From Arcuatula senhousia (lineage: Eukaryota; Mollusca; Bivalvia; Mytilida; Mytilidae): a DNA stretch of 64,000 nucleotides. The notes under the pieces are model-generated. The model ran no database searches, was not told the origin of the DNA, and saw nothing but the letters and a program-made list of their open reading frames with translations. The translations under genes and the position numbers were made by a program. The stretch lies in contig OZ020309.1 in NCBI GenBank assembly GCA_963971305.1, positions 4,271,001-4,335,000 of the forward strand, read 5' to 3'. Shown one piece after another: positions 42,564-55,703 of this stretch (the stretch's first letter is position 1; each line of letters starts with the position of its first letter).

Positions 42564-43643
42564 AACTAGAAAATGTGTCTATGAGCCACAGGATGGCCCT
42601 CCCGTTCTTGAAATATCATTGACCCTCAATGTGTATTACCTTAGATATGGACCTTTACCAAGAAATTGATCAAAAGTGTTCATGTGTAAAATAATGTCGC
42701 TGTGACCTTATTTCTGGTGGGTGGTGCCATGTTACCAAGACTCATCGAGTAGTGAAATATTATTGACCCCTAACATGTAGTATTCAAGATATGGACCTTA
42801 ACCAAAGTCATTCACGTGTAAAATATACGTCACAGTGACCTCATTCCTAGTGGATGGTGTCATCTTACCCAAGACACATCCCTGGACACATCTAGTGGTG
42901 AAATATCATTGACCCCCAACATCTAGTATTCAAGTTATTGACCTTAACCAAGAACTTAACCAAAGTCGTTCATGCATAAAATATAGATCACAGTGACCTA
43001 ATTTTTATTGGGTGGCGTCATGTTACCCAAGACAAATCTAGTGGTGAAATATCATTGACCATCAACATGTAGTATCTGAGATATGGACCTTAACCAAGAA
43101 CTTAACCAAAGTCATTCATGCGTGAAATATAGGTCACAGTGACCTAATTTCTAGTGGGTGGTGTCACCTTACCTAAGACACATCTAGTAGTGAAATATCA
43201 TTGACCCCCAACATCTAGTATCCAAGTAATGGACCTTAACCAAGAACTTAACCAAAGTCATTCATGCGTAAAATATAGGTCACAGTGACCTTATTTCTAG
43301 TGGGTGGTGTCACCTTACCTAAGACACATCTAGTAATGAAATATCATTGACCCCCAACATCTAGTATCCAAGTTATGGACCTTAACCAAGAACTTAACCG
43401 AAGTCGTTAATGCATAAAATATAGGTCACAGTGACCTAATTTCTAGTGGGTGGTGTAGCCCTACCCAAGACCCATCTGGTGGTGAAATATCATTCACCCC
43501 CAACATCTAGTATCCGAGTAATGGACCTTAACCAAGAACTTAACCAAAGTGTTACGGACGGACGTACGGCCGTACAGACGTACGGACGGACGGACAAGGG
43601 TAAAACTATATGTCCGATCCACATACGTGGTTGGACCATAAAA
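42564..43643 (+). repeat. Repeat family C, copy 2, with ERE-like palindromes
   Basis: It has the same start, monomers, GGACG microsatellite and end as copy 1. Perfect AGGTCAnnnTGACCT palindromes lie at 43131-43145, 43277-43291 and 43423-43437, and near-perfect ones at 42827-42841 and 42985-42999. Confidence 0.85.
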
Positions 43644-45368
43644 ACGGTCACCTTCTTTGCAAATTTTAATAATTAACTGTACCTTTTATATGGGGGAGAT
43701 AATTTGTACAGAAATACAAGGGAAAACAAATTTTTCACCTTTTTCAAAAATTTGATGGTAAACTTCATTCCTTATTTAGTATATCTATAAATCCATACAA
43801 AACAAAGATTTTCACAAATTTTAAGAAAAATCTATGGAGTAGATTTTTTTTATGGTAAAAGAAATTTGAATTTTCCCTATATAAAAAGTACTAAAATTGT
43901 GCATTTTTCAAAGTTGTTTCTACAAAAATTCTTAGCATCGAGATTTAAAGTAACAGTCTACATGGTCTAGTGCTAAGTTTGGAAAAAATTTAAGTTATAG
44001 CTTTTAAGACACCCCATCTACCTCATTACCTTAAATAAAATTTGCAATAAATTTAACATTCTGGCCAGCTTGGCAAATACACTTTAGATCTGTCTGACCT
44101 TATACCATTTATATAATTATAAACATGCATGCAATTTAAATTTTCTGAAGGACTGAATATCTTTTAAATTAACCCACTTATTGGTCTTTTTCTTAATATA
44201 TTTGCCAATTTTTCCCCAAAAATTATCTGCTTGTCATAAATTAGATGTTTTTGTTTGAGTATGCTGATATATAACATGAATAAATATTGTCTAAAGTTTT
44301 ATGCAAGAACATGGTGAAGGTTCCAATATTTTCTGTGTAAAGCCTAATACAAAATTTTTTGTCACTGATGGATTCAATATCACTGACAAAAGAACAAATA
44401 ACAACTTAATTATTACATATTAATAGTCAATTAACCATAAATAATACTTGTCCTGAAACAATAACAAGTTTGACAGGGTCACAACAAAACAAGGAGGTCA
44501 AGGGTCAGGGGTCATTAAGCACGACAATATTTGATAGAAAATTGACATCTTTATCACCAAACCTGTATATACCTGTGGCAAAAATACCAGGTGTAAAAAA
44601 TTAATATGACAAAGATGATTGATAGATTGATTTATGATTATTGAAATGAAATTATATCGAATTATGGAAAGCATAATGAATATGTATAAATGTATCAATA
44701 CAGGTTATGTGTACATGATTGAAAGTATTATGTTTCATAGATATATATATATATGACATTGTACATGTACATGTATGCATGTGGCAATGGTTAGGACATG
44801 ACATTTTTGTTGACATCTCAATTCCAGCAAGACTCAGAATTGCAGTATTGTACATGTATATGAATAATCACATTTAAAATCTTTAAAAAATAGTGCTAAT
44901 ATCTTAAGAAAATAGGGCATCTAATGGGACATTAAATGATACCCTGCCACAATATATTTTTAAAGTTCATTTCAAGGAGACATAAGAAATCTTTTGTTGC
45001 CAAGAAAAATTCAATATTTTTATTTACAAATGTACATGTACAATGTATATTACATGTATATATATGAGAAAGAAGTGAGTTATCTTTCTTAGACCATAAA
45101 ATTCAGCATAGTCAAATTTTGAAGGAAAAAAATTTTCAAATCATCCTACATGTATACATTCAACTTGGCCTTTAATATTCCCTTGTTCTTTACAGCTGTG
45201 CAATATACCATTCAAATCCCTGAACCGTTTTTAAGTTATCATCCAAAAACCTTTGGGGGACAGGCGGATGGACTGATTCAAACTGAGGATATAACACCGT
45301 TTGAATACATGTACAAATGTACCTCGCCACTTTGTGTGGTGGGGTATAAATATGGGATAATTAAAAGA
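43644..45368. other. AT-rich DNA, no gene seen
   Basis: It contains simple (AT)n and ACATGTA runs around 44737-44780 and 45030-45062. No feature is supported. Confidence 0.5.
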
Positions 45369-45810
45369 AACAAGAGGCTCCCAGGAGCCTAAATCCCTCA
45401 CCTGGTCTTGATGTCAACCCTATTTTGTAGAGCTAAATGAGCTGAACATTTAAGCAAGCAACAGTTTTCTCTTTATCTACTATAGTTTTCATTCTACATG
45501 TATAGGCCAAAAACATGAAAAACTGTTATTTTAGGGGCCGTAACCCCTATAAGGAGTCATCTGACAACTTCAACCCTATCGAGACTTTTGAAGAGCTAAA
45601 TGAGCTGAACATTTAAGCAAGCAACAGCTTTTCTATATCTGCTATAGTTTTCTTTCCATAGGCCGAAAACATGAAAAAACATTATTTTAGAGGCCGTAAC
45701 CCCTATAAGGGGTCATCTGACAGCTTCGACCCTATGGAGACTTTTGTAGAGCTAAATGGGCTGAACATTTAAGCAAGCAACAGCTTTTCACTATCTGCAA
45801 TAAATAAGAG
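45369..45810 (+). repeat. Repeat family A, 5' part with about three monomers
   Basis: It begins ACAAGAGGCTCCCAGGAGCC and has three ~150-bp monomers. The family 3' hairpin end is missing, so the copy is 3'-truncated. Confidence 0.75.
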
Positions 45811-47131
45811 AATTTAATTTGAAAGATTATGATTCTAACAATTCTAAGATTATTAATAAAAGGCTTAAACAACTATCTAAGTGCATTTATACATAAATAA
45901 CTGACATTGAATTTGTTTTTAAAACCGTTTCCTTATGAAAACAGAAAGACATTCTTTATGGATGTTTATTATGTCAATGTATCTGATTTACTGTGATGTT
46001 AAAATATCATAAAGAAATTTAACTTCCTGGCCAGTTATATTAAAGGTATACGCTAAATACAATGTTAAATTTAGGCAATATCTCATTGGTATATCTTACA
46101 TGTCTTATGTTGAACAGGAAGAAGAAAAGGGACATTGTCATCTTAAAGTCTATTTTCTGATCATGATGCAAATAAAATTGATTTATAAACCAGTTAAAAA
46201 GGCAATAAACATTTAAAGAAAATTATTAAGTAACAAAGGATTCATTTGAAAAGAGGGTACAAATTGTTACATGTATTCTAATCGAAATGTGTATCTCTTT
46301 GTGTATATCATGTTTATATGGGAAGTCCAAATTTCTTGAAGAGTTTTGAAGAACTTTTTGGGTTAAAAGCCAAGGACATCAAGAAACTCACCATTAGCTA
46401 CATGTATTCATATGGACAATCAGTTTAGGAGATTTTGCCAGTCTGAATTTAAATTCAATAAGACCAAAGAATTACAAATACATGTACATATATTGGACAT
46501 CAATCCTTGTAAAAATTATGTCATTGATAGACTAATCAACATCATATGTTAACCGGTTATAAATTCTAGGGGTGTGCAGCTGCCTTGTATAGTCTGCAAT
46601 ATTATTATGGCCAAATTTCAATTTTTTTTGCATGTACAACATGTACAATGTATCTAATTAGTATGTTTAGTTAGCTGTCCTGTCAGTAATTTTTATTCGA
46701 ATTATAAGGTATATACATGTATTCAATCACAGAGTCGACTCCGCCAAATCGGATATCAAATTTGTCAGGAAAAAATATCGGATTACCCAGGACATCCCAT
46801 TTGCCATTTCAGGAGATCAAATATTAATTTGATGACGTAACATCAAGTATTGTCCAAGTGTTCCATGTTGAAGATGCCATCATAATATATTCGTTGTATC
46901 ATGCAAGAATAGAAGGATTTAGTGAAAAGTATTAGGACATTATATAATTACTGTGGAAGTTACTAATAGTTCATGTAACTAAAGAACTTGCCAAGACAAT
47001 GACAGTTTCTGACATTTCCCCAATGCTTCTTCATTCTGAACCTAAAACAGATTATATGGTTCTAGTCGCAACTTTTTAAATCAGGAATGACACTTTTCAA
47101 ATTTTTTACCACATAATTGGACACCCCTCAC
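45811..47131. other. AT-rich intron DNA, no gene seen
   Basis: Nothing beyond simple AT-rich sequence was recognised before the distal first exon donor at 47131. Confidence 0.45.
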
Positions 47132-47277
47132 CTGTCATCTCCATTCTCTTGCCCATCTTGACCCTTGACCTCAGTGCTCTCTGTGACCTTTTTGTTGATT
47201 AAATTGTTGTTGTTTGTAAAACCAGCATCTTTAGCATCTGTAGATGGATCATTATGATTGGTCAACACAGATGACAT
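47132..47277 (-). CDS. RAB3IP/RAB3IL1: Alternative distal first exon of the Rab GEF gene
   Basis: From ATG 47277 the exon encodes 48 residues (MSSVLTNHNDPSTDAKDAGF ... GQENGDD) and ends in two bases before a GTGAGG donor, the same phase as the proximal first exon. Splicing to exon 2 would give a 404-aa form with a longer polar N-terminus. No other downstream exon candidate was seen. Confidence 0.65.
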
Positions 47278-48130
47278 ACTTTGGATGGATTACAAAATCA
47301 TTATCTAAAATAAAAAAAACAAACATGAATAGAAAATCATCAAATTTCATGTTTTGTGTATAATTTACATTTGTACATGTTCACATAATATTAATATACT
47401 TTAAAATTAATATGTGCGATGGCTGTCCATAAAGTTCGTGGACATTTGATATAAAATTAATAATGCTTATCATGCTTATTGGATTAACATTTGGTGAATT
47501 TTGAACCTTACATGTATATTTTGTCAGATGTATCTTAATTTATATTTTTGCATGTATTATTTCATATCTGGAAACATTTGATTCACAAATAACATAGATA
47601 TTTAAGTTCTTGACATCAACAGTACAACTTCAAGCAAAGTCTATTGGCAGGGCAGTACTATATAGGAAATATGGCTATATTCTAATACCAAAAAAACATG
47701 CTAATCAATTTTTTCTATCTAAATCTTAAATGCACATGCCATCGTAAGTATCTTAGTGAGCTTTTCTCAAAATTTAAAGAATCTGTGCATATCTGTTGAT
47801 GTTTTTCAGACATAGACCTGCATTTTTATCGGAGTTTATGACTGTCCATTGCTCCACCTCTTCTCAAAATGTTACTTTTTCAACGTCAATAAAAATGATG
47901 TCAACTAGAAAAATACCAATTTCTCAACCAATAAAAAATATAGACCCTTCAAATTTGGTATGTGCATCATCCTATCTATTGGCAACACTGTACTACAAGT
48001 TTTACTGAATATTTTTGAAAAATTTCTTACATTGCTCCAACCCACCATACAGCGAGTCAAATATATAATTACAAATGTAGTACTGTGTATGTCCAACATT
48101 TGAACAACAATAAACCAGAAATGAAAGAAA

Positions 48131-49131
48131 ACTAGAGGCTCCCAGGAGCCTGAATCGCTCACCTGATCTCTTATGCCAAAGTTTGAATAAATTTCACAAA
48201 CTTTCAAGTATACAAAGTTGCAAAACAATCCTTTCAGTGGTTTCAAAGAAGGGCAATAACTCCTATAAGGAGTTGTTTCACAATTTTGAATCAATGGAGA
48301 GATTTGTAGAGCTTTTGATGCTGAACATGAAAGGTTGCTTCCAATGTTCTCTATCTCTTATACTTTTTGAGTTATAAGCCAAAAACAATGGTCTGACCCC
48401 CCCTGTTCTATTTTTAGCAACAGCGGCCATGTTGGTTGGTCGACATGTAAATAATTCACAAACTTGGTAGAGGACATCCTAAAGATCATGTATACCAAGT
48501 ATCAATGCAAATCCCTTCAGTGGTTTTAGAGAAGAAGATTTTTGAAAATCAGTGTAAATTAATGGAAAAATACAGTTAAAGGGGAATAACTCTTAAACGG
48601 CTGATCTGACAATTTAGACCCTGAAATCATTTTTGTAGATCTCAATGAGCTTAACAATTCTGCAATGCTAAATTTTCCTCTAGCTCTAACAGTTTTCAAG
48701 ATATAGTCCAAAAACTGCAAAAATGTTCAATGTTGATGATTAAAGGGCAATAACTCCTACATGTATAAGGAATCGTTTCACAACTTCGACTCAATGGAGA
48801 GATTCGTAGAGCTTTTGATGCTGAACAAGGAGGGTTGCTTCGGATTTTCTCTATCTCTTATACTTTTTGAGTAATAAGCCAAAAACATTGGTCAGACCCC
48901 CCTGTTCTATTTTTAGCAACAGCGGCCATGTTGGTTGGTCGACATGTATATAATTCACAAACTTGGTAGAGGACATCCTAAAGATCATGTATACCAAGTA
49001 TCAATGCAATCCCTTCAGTGGTTTCAGAGAAGAAGATCTTTGAAGAAAAGTTGACGGACGACGGACGGACGGACGACGGACGCTAAACGATGACAATAGC
49101 TCACATGACCCTTCGGGTCAGGTGAGCTAAA
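48131..49131 (+). repeat. Repeat family A, apparently full-length ~1-kb copy
   Basis: The 5' end is ACTAGAGGCTCCCAGGAGCC with an internal foldback. The 3' end is a GACGGACGG microsatellite and the hairpin TAGCTCACATGACCCTTCGG...GTGAGCTAAAA (49097-49131). GCTCACCTG near the start and CAGGTGAGC at the end form a short inverted pair. No coding capacity. Confidence 0.8.
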
Positions 49132-51092
49132 AATGTTTAAAATTATTATTATGAAAAAATAAATCCCTAGTTAGTAGCATGTCGTATTGGTTCAAATCTT
49201 TCCTTGTCCACAAACTTTACGGACAGCCCTCATACATGTATCATGTGTATATCATGTATACATTGTTATGACTGCAATTTTTCATACTGTATAGCAAAAA
49301 GTATATTTGCCAAATGTCATGATAATTCATGGGAGAACCTAATACATGTTGTATTGTAAATTAACTTCCAGCAGATAAAAGAAGCTACTTGTACAGTGCT
49401 CCAAAGGCAACAACAATGGCAGATTCACAAATATTGAAAAAGTAGGCCTACAACATGAACAACTTGCTTGGTGGACCAACTTTGCTCATGCATCAATGAT
49501 TTCCTATATACATTTGTTCATGTACAGTACATACATGTACAAAATGTATCTGGCAAATCATGATGTACATGTATTTATAACCATTGCAACAGTATACAAT
49601 TCTATCCCATTAATTTTGTTTATATCAGTCAGGGGCCTTACTTAAATCAGTGATTTTTTATCACTTGATTAAGTATTATTTAGTTATTTTCATTTAAAAG
49701 CTAGAGTTACCTCTCTTTCAAAATCACTGGTTCGAGTAGTATAAATGAATAACTTATAACAGTGATTTTATTAAAGTGTTCTTCATTTTAAATGTTATGG
49801 AGAGAAGTCTTAGTCTTATTGTACATGTGTTGTATAATTAAAGATAGAACACACCCCATTCTAGATAATGGAAGGTCCAGTCATGGCAGGACATGACCCT
49901 GAACTGAATTTTGGATAATTACCCTCCATATCACTTGTTCAAGTATCATATTAATTTTTACCTTAAAAAATCACCTTTTTAAGTAATATTTAGTTAGGTA
50001 ACCCCTGCTATCTTCAGGCATCACGGACATGATAATTTTGATCACAAACATGGGTCATTAATTACATAATCAGAAACCTAAGATACTGAAGTTAATGGGA
50101 AAATTATTGCCACAGCTGGGAAAATTCAGATAGTGAAGGTAATGGGTTGTTACATTTGGCATTTCTTTGATAAAAAAATCACATATTTGGGGAAAATACT
50201 GATAACAGGTGGCAGCAAAATCTTTAAGTTTGAAATTTTAAGAAGCTTAATAAATATTTTTTCAATATCAATTAATTAGTATAAATTTTCATAAACTGCT
50301 ACATGTTTTGTATTTTGTAAATTTAGATTTGTTAAAATATCTTTAGCATTTTGAAAAGCTACTTGAATAAGTGATTTAAAAATCACTCATTTATTGCCCC
50401 TGACTGTATATACAAGTACCATAATAAGCAGTGGCTACCACTACTCTGATACATGTATGTGTAAAAAATTAGAATTTGTCATTGTTACTTGCGTTACAAA
50501 AAAGGGGGCCATTTCTGGATATGACACATTTTCAGTCTGGAGTTGCATAAGTAACAATAAGAAATAAAATTGTTACCCATAAAATTCTGAACTGGATAGG
50601 AGTTGTTTCAGGAAACTGTTCAAAGGATGAGTGGCAATAATGACCCATATTTGGCCCAATAAAATGAGGTTGCTTGAAATAGTATGTTATTTATGGGAAA
50701 TATTAACTTCGATGTGGCTGCAAAGAAAACATATCAAAACAGACAAATTTCTCTTATTATGACCTTGTTCTGACACCACAATCATGACAATGGGCTGCTT
50801 TCTTTGAAAAAATTGAGAAAATCTGCAATATTGAATGTTTTCTGTGCACATTTTCCGTAAGTAAACATAGGGCGCATGAAAACAGCAACTTCAAACTTCC
50901 AGAAATGGTGTATTACATGTACATCATTTTACACATTTGCACCAAATATAAAACTGTTGTTCAGATGCGCCCATATTTTTCCAAACAGAAAAGTGTGTGG
51001 AAAACAGCAAAAATCAATGAAATTAGGACAATTTTCCAAAAAATTGGGGCTTTGAGTTAACTAATTGGCATGACAACTAAACTGATATGGAA

Positions 51093-54000
51093 ACTAGAGG
51101 CTCCCAGGAGCCTGAATCGCTCACCTGATCTCTTAAGCCAAAGTTTGAATAAATTTCACAAACTTTCAAGTATACAAAGTTGCAAAACAATCCTTTCAGT
51201 GGTTTCAGAGAAGATTTTTGGAAATCAGTTTAAATTAATAGAAAAAACAGTTAAAGGGCAATAACTACTGTAAGGACCTTTTGATGCTGAACAAAAACAA
51301 GAGGCTCCCAGGAGCCTGAATCGCTCACCTGAACTACACAGATACATATATTTGTAGATATTATTGTGTATAACCATATGCGATTTAAATTTATAAAATA
51401 TCTTGGTAAGTTTTCAAGAAATTGGGCTTAATAAGTGCAAATTTGGCAAAAATTAGGAAAAAGAACAATAACTCCCACATCAGCAGTCAGATCTTTTCCG
51501 AAATTTCAGGACAGGTAGATCTTAATATGCTGATCACTTTTGCATCTTGCACAATTTAGATATATAAGAACCAGTTTTGAGTTATTAGCAAAAAAATGAA
51601 ATTTGTCCCTATGTTCTATTTTTAGCCATGGTGGCCATGTTTTTTTATGAATCAAAAATATGAATGATAGAGTTGTAGCATATAAGCTATCAAACAGTGT
51701 GCCATGTTAAGATGCAGTTGGTCTTACCGTTTCAGACAAGTCAGGGGAAAAGTAATGAACAATGGTGAATTTTGACGCTTTAAGGGCCATAACTCCTGAA
51801 AGAAATGGTTCTACAGCTTTGACCTAATTACATGAATTGTAGATCTTGATGTGCTTAATCATATGCAATTTGAATTTTTAAAATATCTTGTATAGTTTTC
51901 AAGAAATAGGGCTAAATAAATGAAAAATGTTGAAAAAATCAAAAAAAAAGGCAATTACTCCTATGTCGTTTGTTGGATCTTCTTGAAAATTTCAGAGCAC
52001 ATAGATCTTGAGATGCTAATCACTTTTGTCTCCCATCGGAATTTTGATATCTGTTACCATTTTTGAGTTATTTGCAAAAAACTGTAATTTGACCCCTATG
52101 TTCTATTTTAAGCCATGGAGGCAATATTTTTTGACGAATCAAAAATCTGAACGATAGAATAGTAGCATTAATGCTATTTAACAACTGTGCCAAGTTTAGT
52201 TGAAGTTGGATGTATAGTGTCAGACAAGTTAATCTTTGAAATTCAGGGTAAAAGTAATGAAAAATGGTAAATTTTGACGCTTTAAGGGCCATAACTCCTA
52301 AAAGAAATGGTTCTACAGCTTTGACCTAATTACATGAAATGTAGATCTTGATGTGCTTAATCATATGCAATTTGAATCTTTAAAATATCTAGTATAGTTT
52401 TCAAGATATAGGGCTAAATAAGTGCAAAATTTTGAAAAAATCCAGAAAAAGGGCAATAACTCCTACATTGGTTGTTGGATCTTTTTGAAAATTTCTGGGC
52501 AGGTAGATCTTGAGGTGCTGATCACTTTTACCCTATGCCAGAATTTTGATATCTGTGACCGTTTTTGAGTTATTTGCAAAAAACTGTATTTGACCCCCCT
52601 GTTCTATTTTTAGCCATGGCGGCCATGTTTTTTTACGAATCAAAAATCCGAACGATAGTTTTGTACACATAATGCCACTTAACAATTATACCAAGTTTGG
52701 TTGCAATTGGACTTATGGTGTCGGACAAGTTAACGTTTGAAAAATTGTTTACAGACGACGACAGACGACAACGACGACGGACGCCAAGTGATGGTAAAAG
52801 CTCACCTGGACCTTCGGTCCAGGTGAGCTAAAAATTGCTTCCGATTTTCTTTATCTCTTATACTTTTTGAGTTATAAGCCAAAAACAATGGTCTGACCGC
52901 CCCTGTTCTATTTTTAGCAACGGCGGCCATGTTGGTTGGTCGACATGTATATAATTCACAAACTTGGTAGAGGACATCCTAAAGATCATGTATACCAAGT
53001 ATCAATGCAATCCCTTCAGTAGTTTTAGAGAAGAAGATTTTTGAAAATCAGTGTAAATTCATGGAAAAAAACAGTTAAAGGGGAATAACTCTAAAACGGC
53101 TGATCTGACAATTTAGACCCTGAAATCATTTTTGTAGATCTCAATGAGCTTAACAATTCTGCAATGCTAACTTTTCCTCTAGCTCTAACGGTTTTCAAGA
53201 TATTGTCCAAAAACTGCAAAAACGGTCAAATTTGATGATTAAAGGGCAATAACTCCTATAAGGAGTTGTTTCACATCTTCGACTCAATGGAGAGATTCGT
53301 AGAGCTTTTGATGCTGAACAAGGTAGGTTGCTTCGGATTTTATCTATCTCTTATACTTTTTGAGTTATAAGCCAAAAACAATGGTCTGACCCCCATGTTC
53401 TATTTTTAGCAACGGCGGCCATGTTGGTTGGTCGACATGTATATAATTCACAAACTTGGTAGAGGACATCCTAAAGATCATGTATACCAAGTATCAATGC
53501 AATCCCTTCAGTAGTTTTAGAGAAGAAGATTTTTGAAAATCAGTGTAAATTCATGGAAAAAACAGTTAAAGGGGAATAACTCTTAAACGGCTGATCTGAC
53601 AATTTAGACCCTGAAATCATTTTTGTAGATCTCAATGAGCTAAACAATTCTGCAATGCTAACTTTTCCTCTAGCTCTAACAGTTTTCAAGATATTGTCCA
53701 AAAACTGCAAAAACGGTCAAATTTGATGATTAAAGGGCAATAACTCCTATAAGGAGTTGTTTCACAACTTCGACTCAATAGAGAGATTGGTAGAGCTTTT
53801 GATGCTGAACAAGGTAGGTTGCTTCGGATTTTCTCTATCTCTTATACTTTTTGAGTTATAAGCCAAAAACAATGGTCTGACCCCCCTGTTCTATTTTTAG
53901 CAACGGCGGCCATCTTGGTTGGTCGACATGAATATAATTCACAAACTTGGTAGAGGACATCCTAAAGATCATGTATACCAAGTATCAATGCAATCCCTTC

Positions 54001-54125
54001 AGTGGTTTCAGAGAAGAAGATCTTTGAAGAAAAGTTAACGGACGGACGACGGACGACAGACGACGGACGACGGACGCTTAACGATGACAATAGCTCACAT
54101 GACCCTTCGGGTCAGGTGAGCTAAA
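51093..54125 (+). repeat. Repeat family A, outer nested copy
   Basis: It starts ACTAGAGGCTCCCAGGAG and ends with GACGGACGAC and the TAGCTCACATGACCC...GTGAGCTAAAA hairpin. Three monomers of the 'agggcaataactcctataagg' type are present. It is interrupted at about 51296 by another family A subfamily member. Confidence 0.8.
51297..52833 (+). repeat. Repeat family A, inner nested copy of a different subfamily
   Basis: It begins GAGGCTCCCAGGAGCCTGAA and ends with a near-perfect terminal hairpin AGCTCACCTGGACCTTCGG...CAGGTGAGCTAAAA (52798-52833). Two ~470-bp internal units with 'gacgctttaagggccataac' are present. The outer copy resumes directly after it. Confidence 0.8.
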
Positions 54126-54302
54126 AAAACTTATTATTTTCTTTGAGCCCTATATTTGTTCAATGTTTCAGCAACATAAGATATTAGTTTTCTCAGTTTG
54201 GTTTCAAGGTAAATCTTGGGCCAAAAATGGGTCTTAATGCCACTCATCCTTTAGTTTACATGTAAGTCATGCAAGAAACAAAAAAAATTCTTATTGTTAC
54301 TT

Positions 54303-55703
54303 GTGGTGAGTAATCATAGCCAGTCGGATCATAATTATTAAAAAGGTGTTCAGTTGAGGATAATTTTAGTCCAACTTGTTGATTTCCATATATAACGTGT
54401 ATATTGTATAATTTTGGTTGAATTATAATATTTTCACTTTTACGCTGATCTCAAACGATGTTCAAGATCAGAATTTTATTTCAAATTACATGTATGTTTA
54501 TTACTCAGGGAACAACTATTTGATTTTTGTGGGGGGCTATGGATATTTTCTTCATCCTGTCTGGATTGTTTTTGGCGCGCTAGCACCCACCATTATTTTT
54601 ATTTTTAAAGCTACTATAAACTTTTCAGCCAAAAATTTTTATTTCTAGATTTTTGCAATCCTACATGTACCTTTTTACTTCAAATTTCTCCAAATCAAAT
54701 GGTTGATCCGTACAGTAATTAAACTTAAATTGTTGTTTATATTGTAGGTTGTGTCGCATAGACATAGTTGAAAGTAATGGGAAGGAATTGCTACCTATTG
54801 AAACAAGAGAGAAAAGTAGTGAGGGTTATATTCTGGTGTTTAAAGAAATATACTAAGCAAATGATAGAGGCCCCGGATCATAAATCATCTTCTTATGTAT
54901 ACTTGAGTGCCATCAATTGATTTCCCTGTGCAGATACTGGTGTAACCAATGTAACCCTTGTAACCATTGGCATAATGGGAGTTACAAATTAGGGAATCTC
55001 AACTTGGATTTTCCATTGTGGATATTTAAAATATACGTTTATAATGTAGGTTGTGTCGCGTACACTTATTCCACATCTCATTTTCTTCTATTGGTGCACA
55101 TTTTATGCAAAAATAATGGGAAAGGAATCTTAAATCAATAGAGTAAAGGAGTTAGATGTACGATAACTTTATGACATGTACTAATGTACATTTAAAACTT
55201 TTAAAAGGAGGTTTTATCCCTGAACTACAACAGAACCCACAACATTAACAGGCAGTCCTTTAATGGCACAGCAATGTTCAAAAAGATAACTTTGAGTAAA
55301 TGTGTGCATTAATTGGTTGTTGCAGTGGTTTATTTTATTTCTTACCATTTACAAGTTACGACCGACGGTTGCGGAAGACAATCAAACAATCAATAGAAGG
55401 AAGAAAAGTTGTGAAAAGTTATAAAAATAAAAATAAACAACCCTCAAATGACAGTCCCACTCGACTGATTTTCTCTGCGCATGACATAACAAACTAATTT
55501 TAGAAGGAATATACGGATCGGCTATGATTATTTTCTGAGTTTAACATTGCTGCCTCATGTAGTCATAAAATAACTGCTGGCTTTCGCGGTTTTTTTCAGT
55601 CTGGAATAGCTAGTCTGTCTACTATATTCTTTATTTTCTATATTACTTTGCAGAGACAAAACCAATAAGAACAAGCATTCTGAGAGTATTGCAAAACAAT
55701 ACA
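54303..55703. other. Intergenic DNA, no gene seen
   Basis: A short repeat word (taggttgtgtcgcgtacacttattcc, around 55045-55075) recurs near 60725. No coding region is supported. Confidence 0.45.

Larger units (their letters stand above)
50622..54252. mobile_element. MITE-like element split by nested family A insertions
   Basis: Arms 50622-50658 (AAAGGATGAGTGGCAATAAT...) and 54217-54252 (...TTAATGCCACTCATCCTTT) are complementary and related to the arms at 18610/19345. About 3 kb of family A sequence (51093-54125) lies between them. AAGTAACAATAAGAA (50549-50563) and its complement (54288-54302) may be the outer ends. Confidence 0.6.

Noticed and set aside
47905..48294. 129-aa minus-strand ORF
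   Set aside because: It runs into the family A repeat at 48131 and has no recognisable domain.
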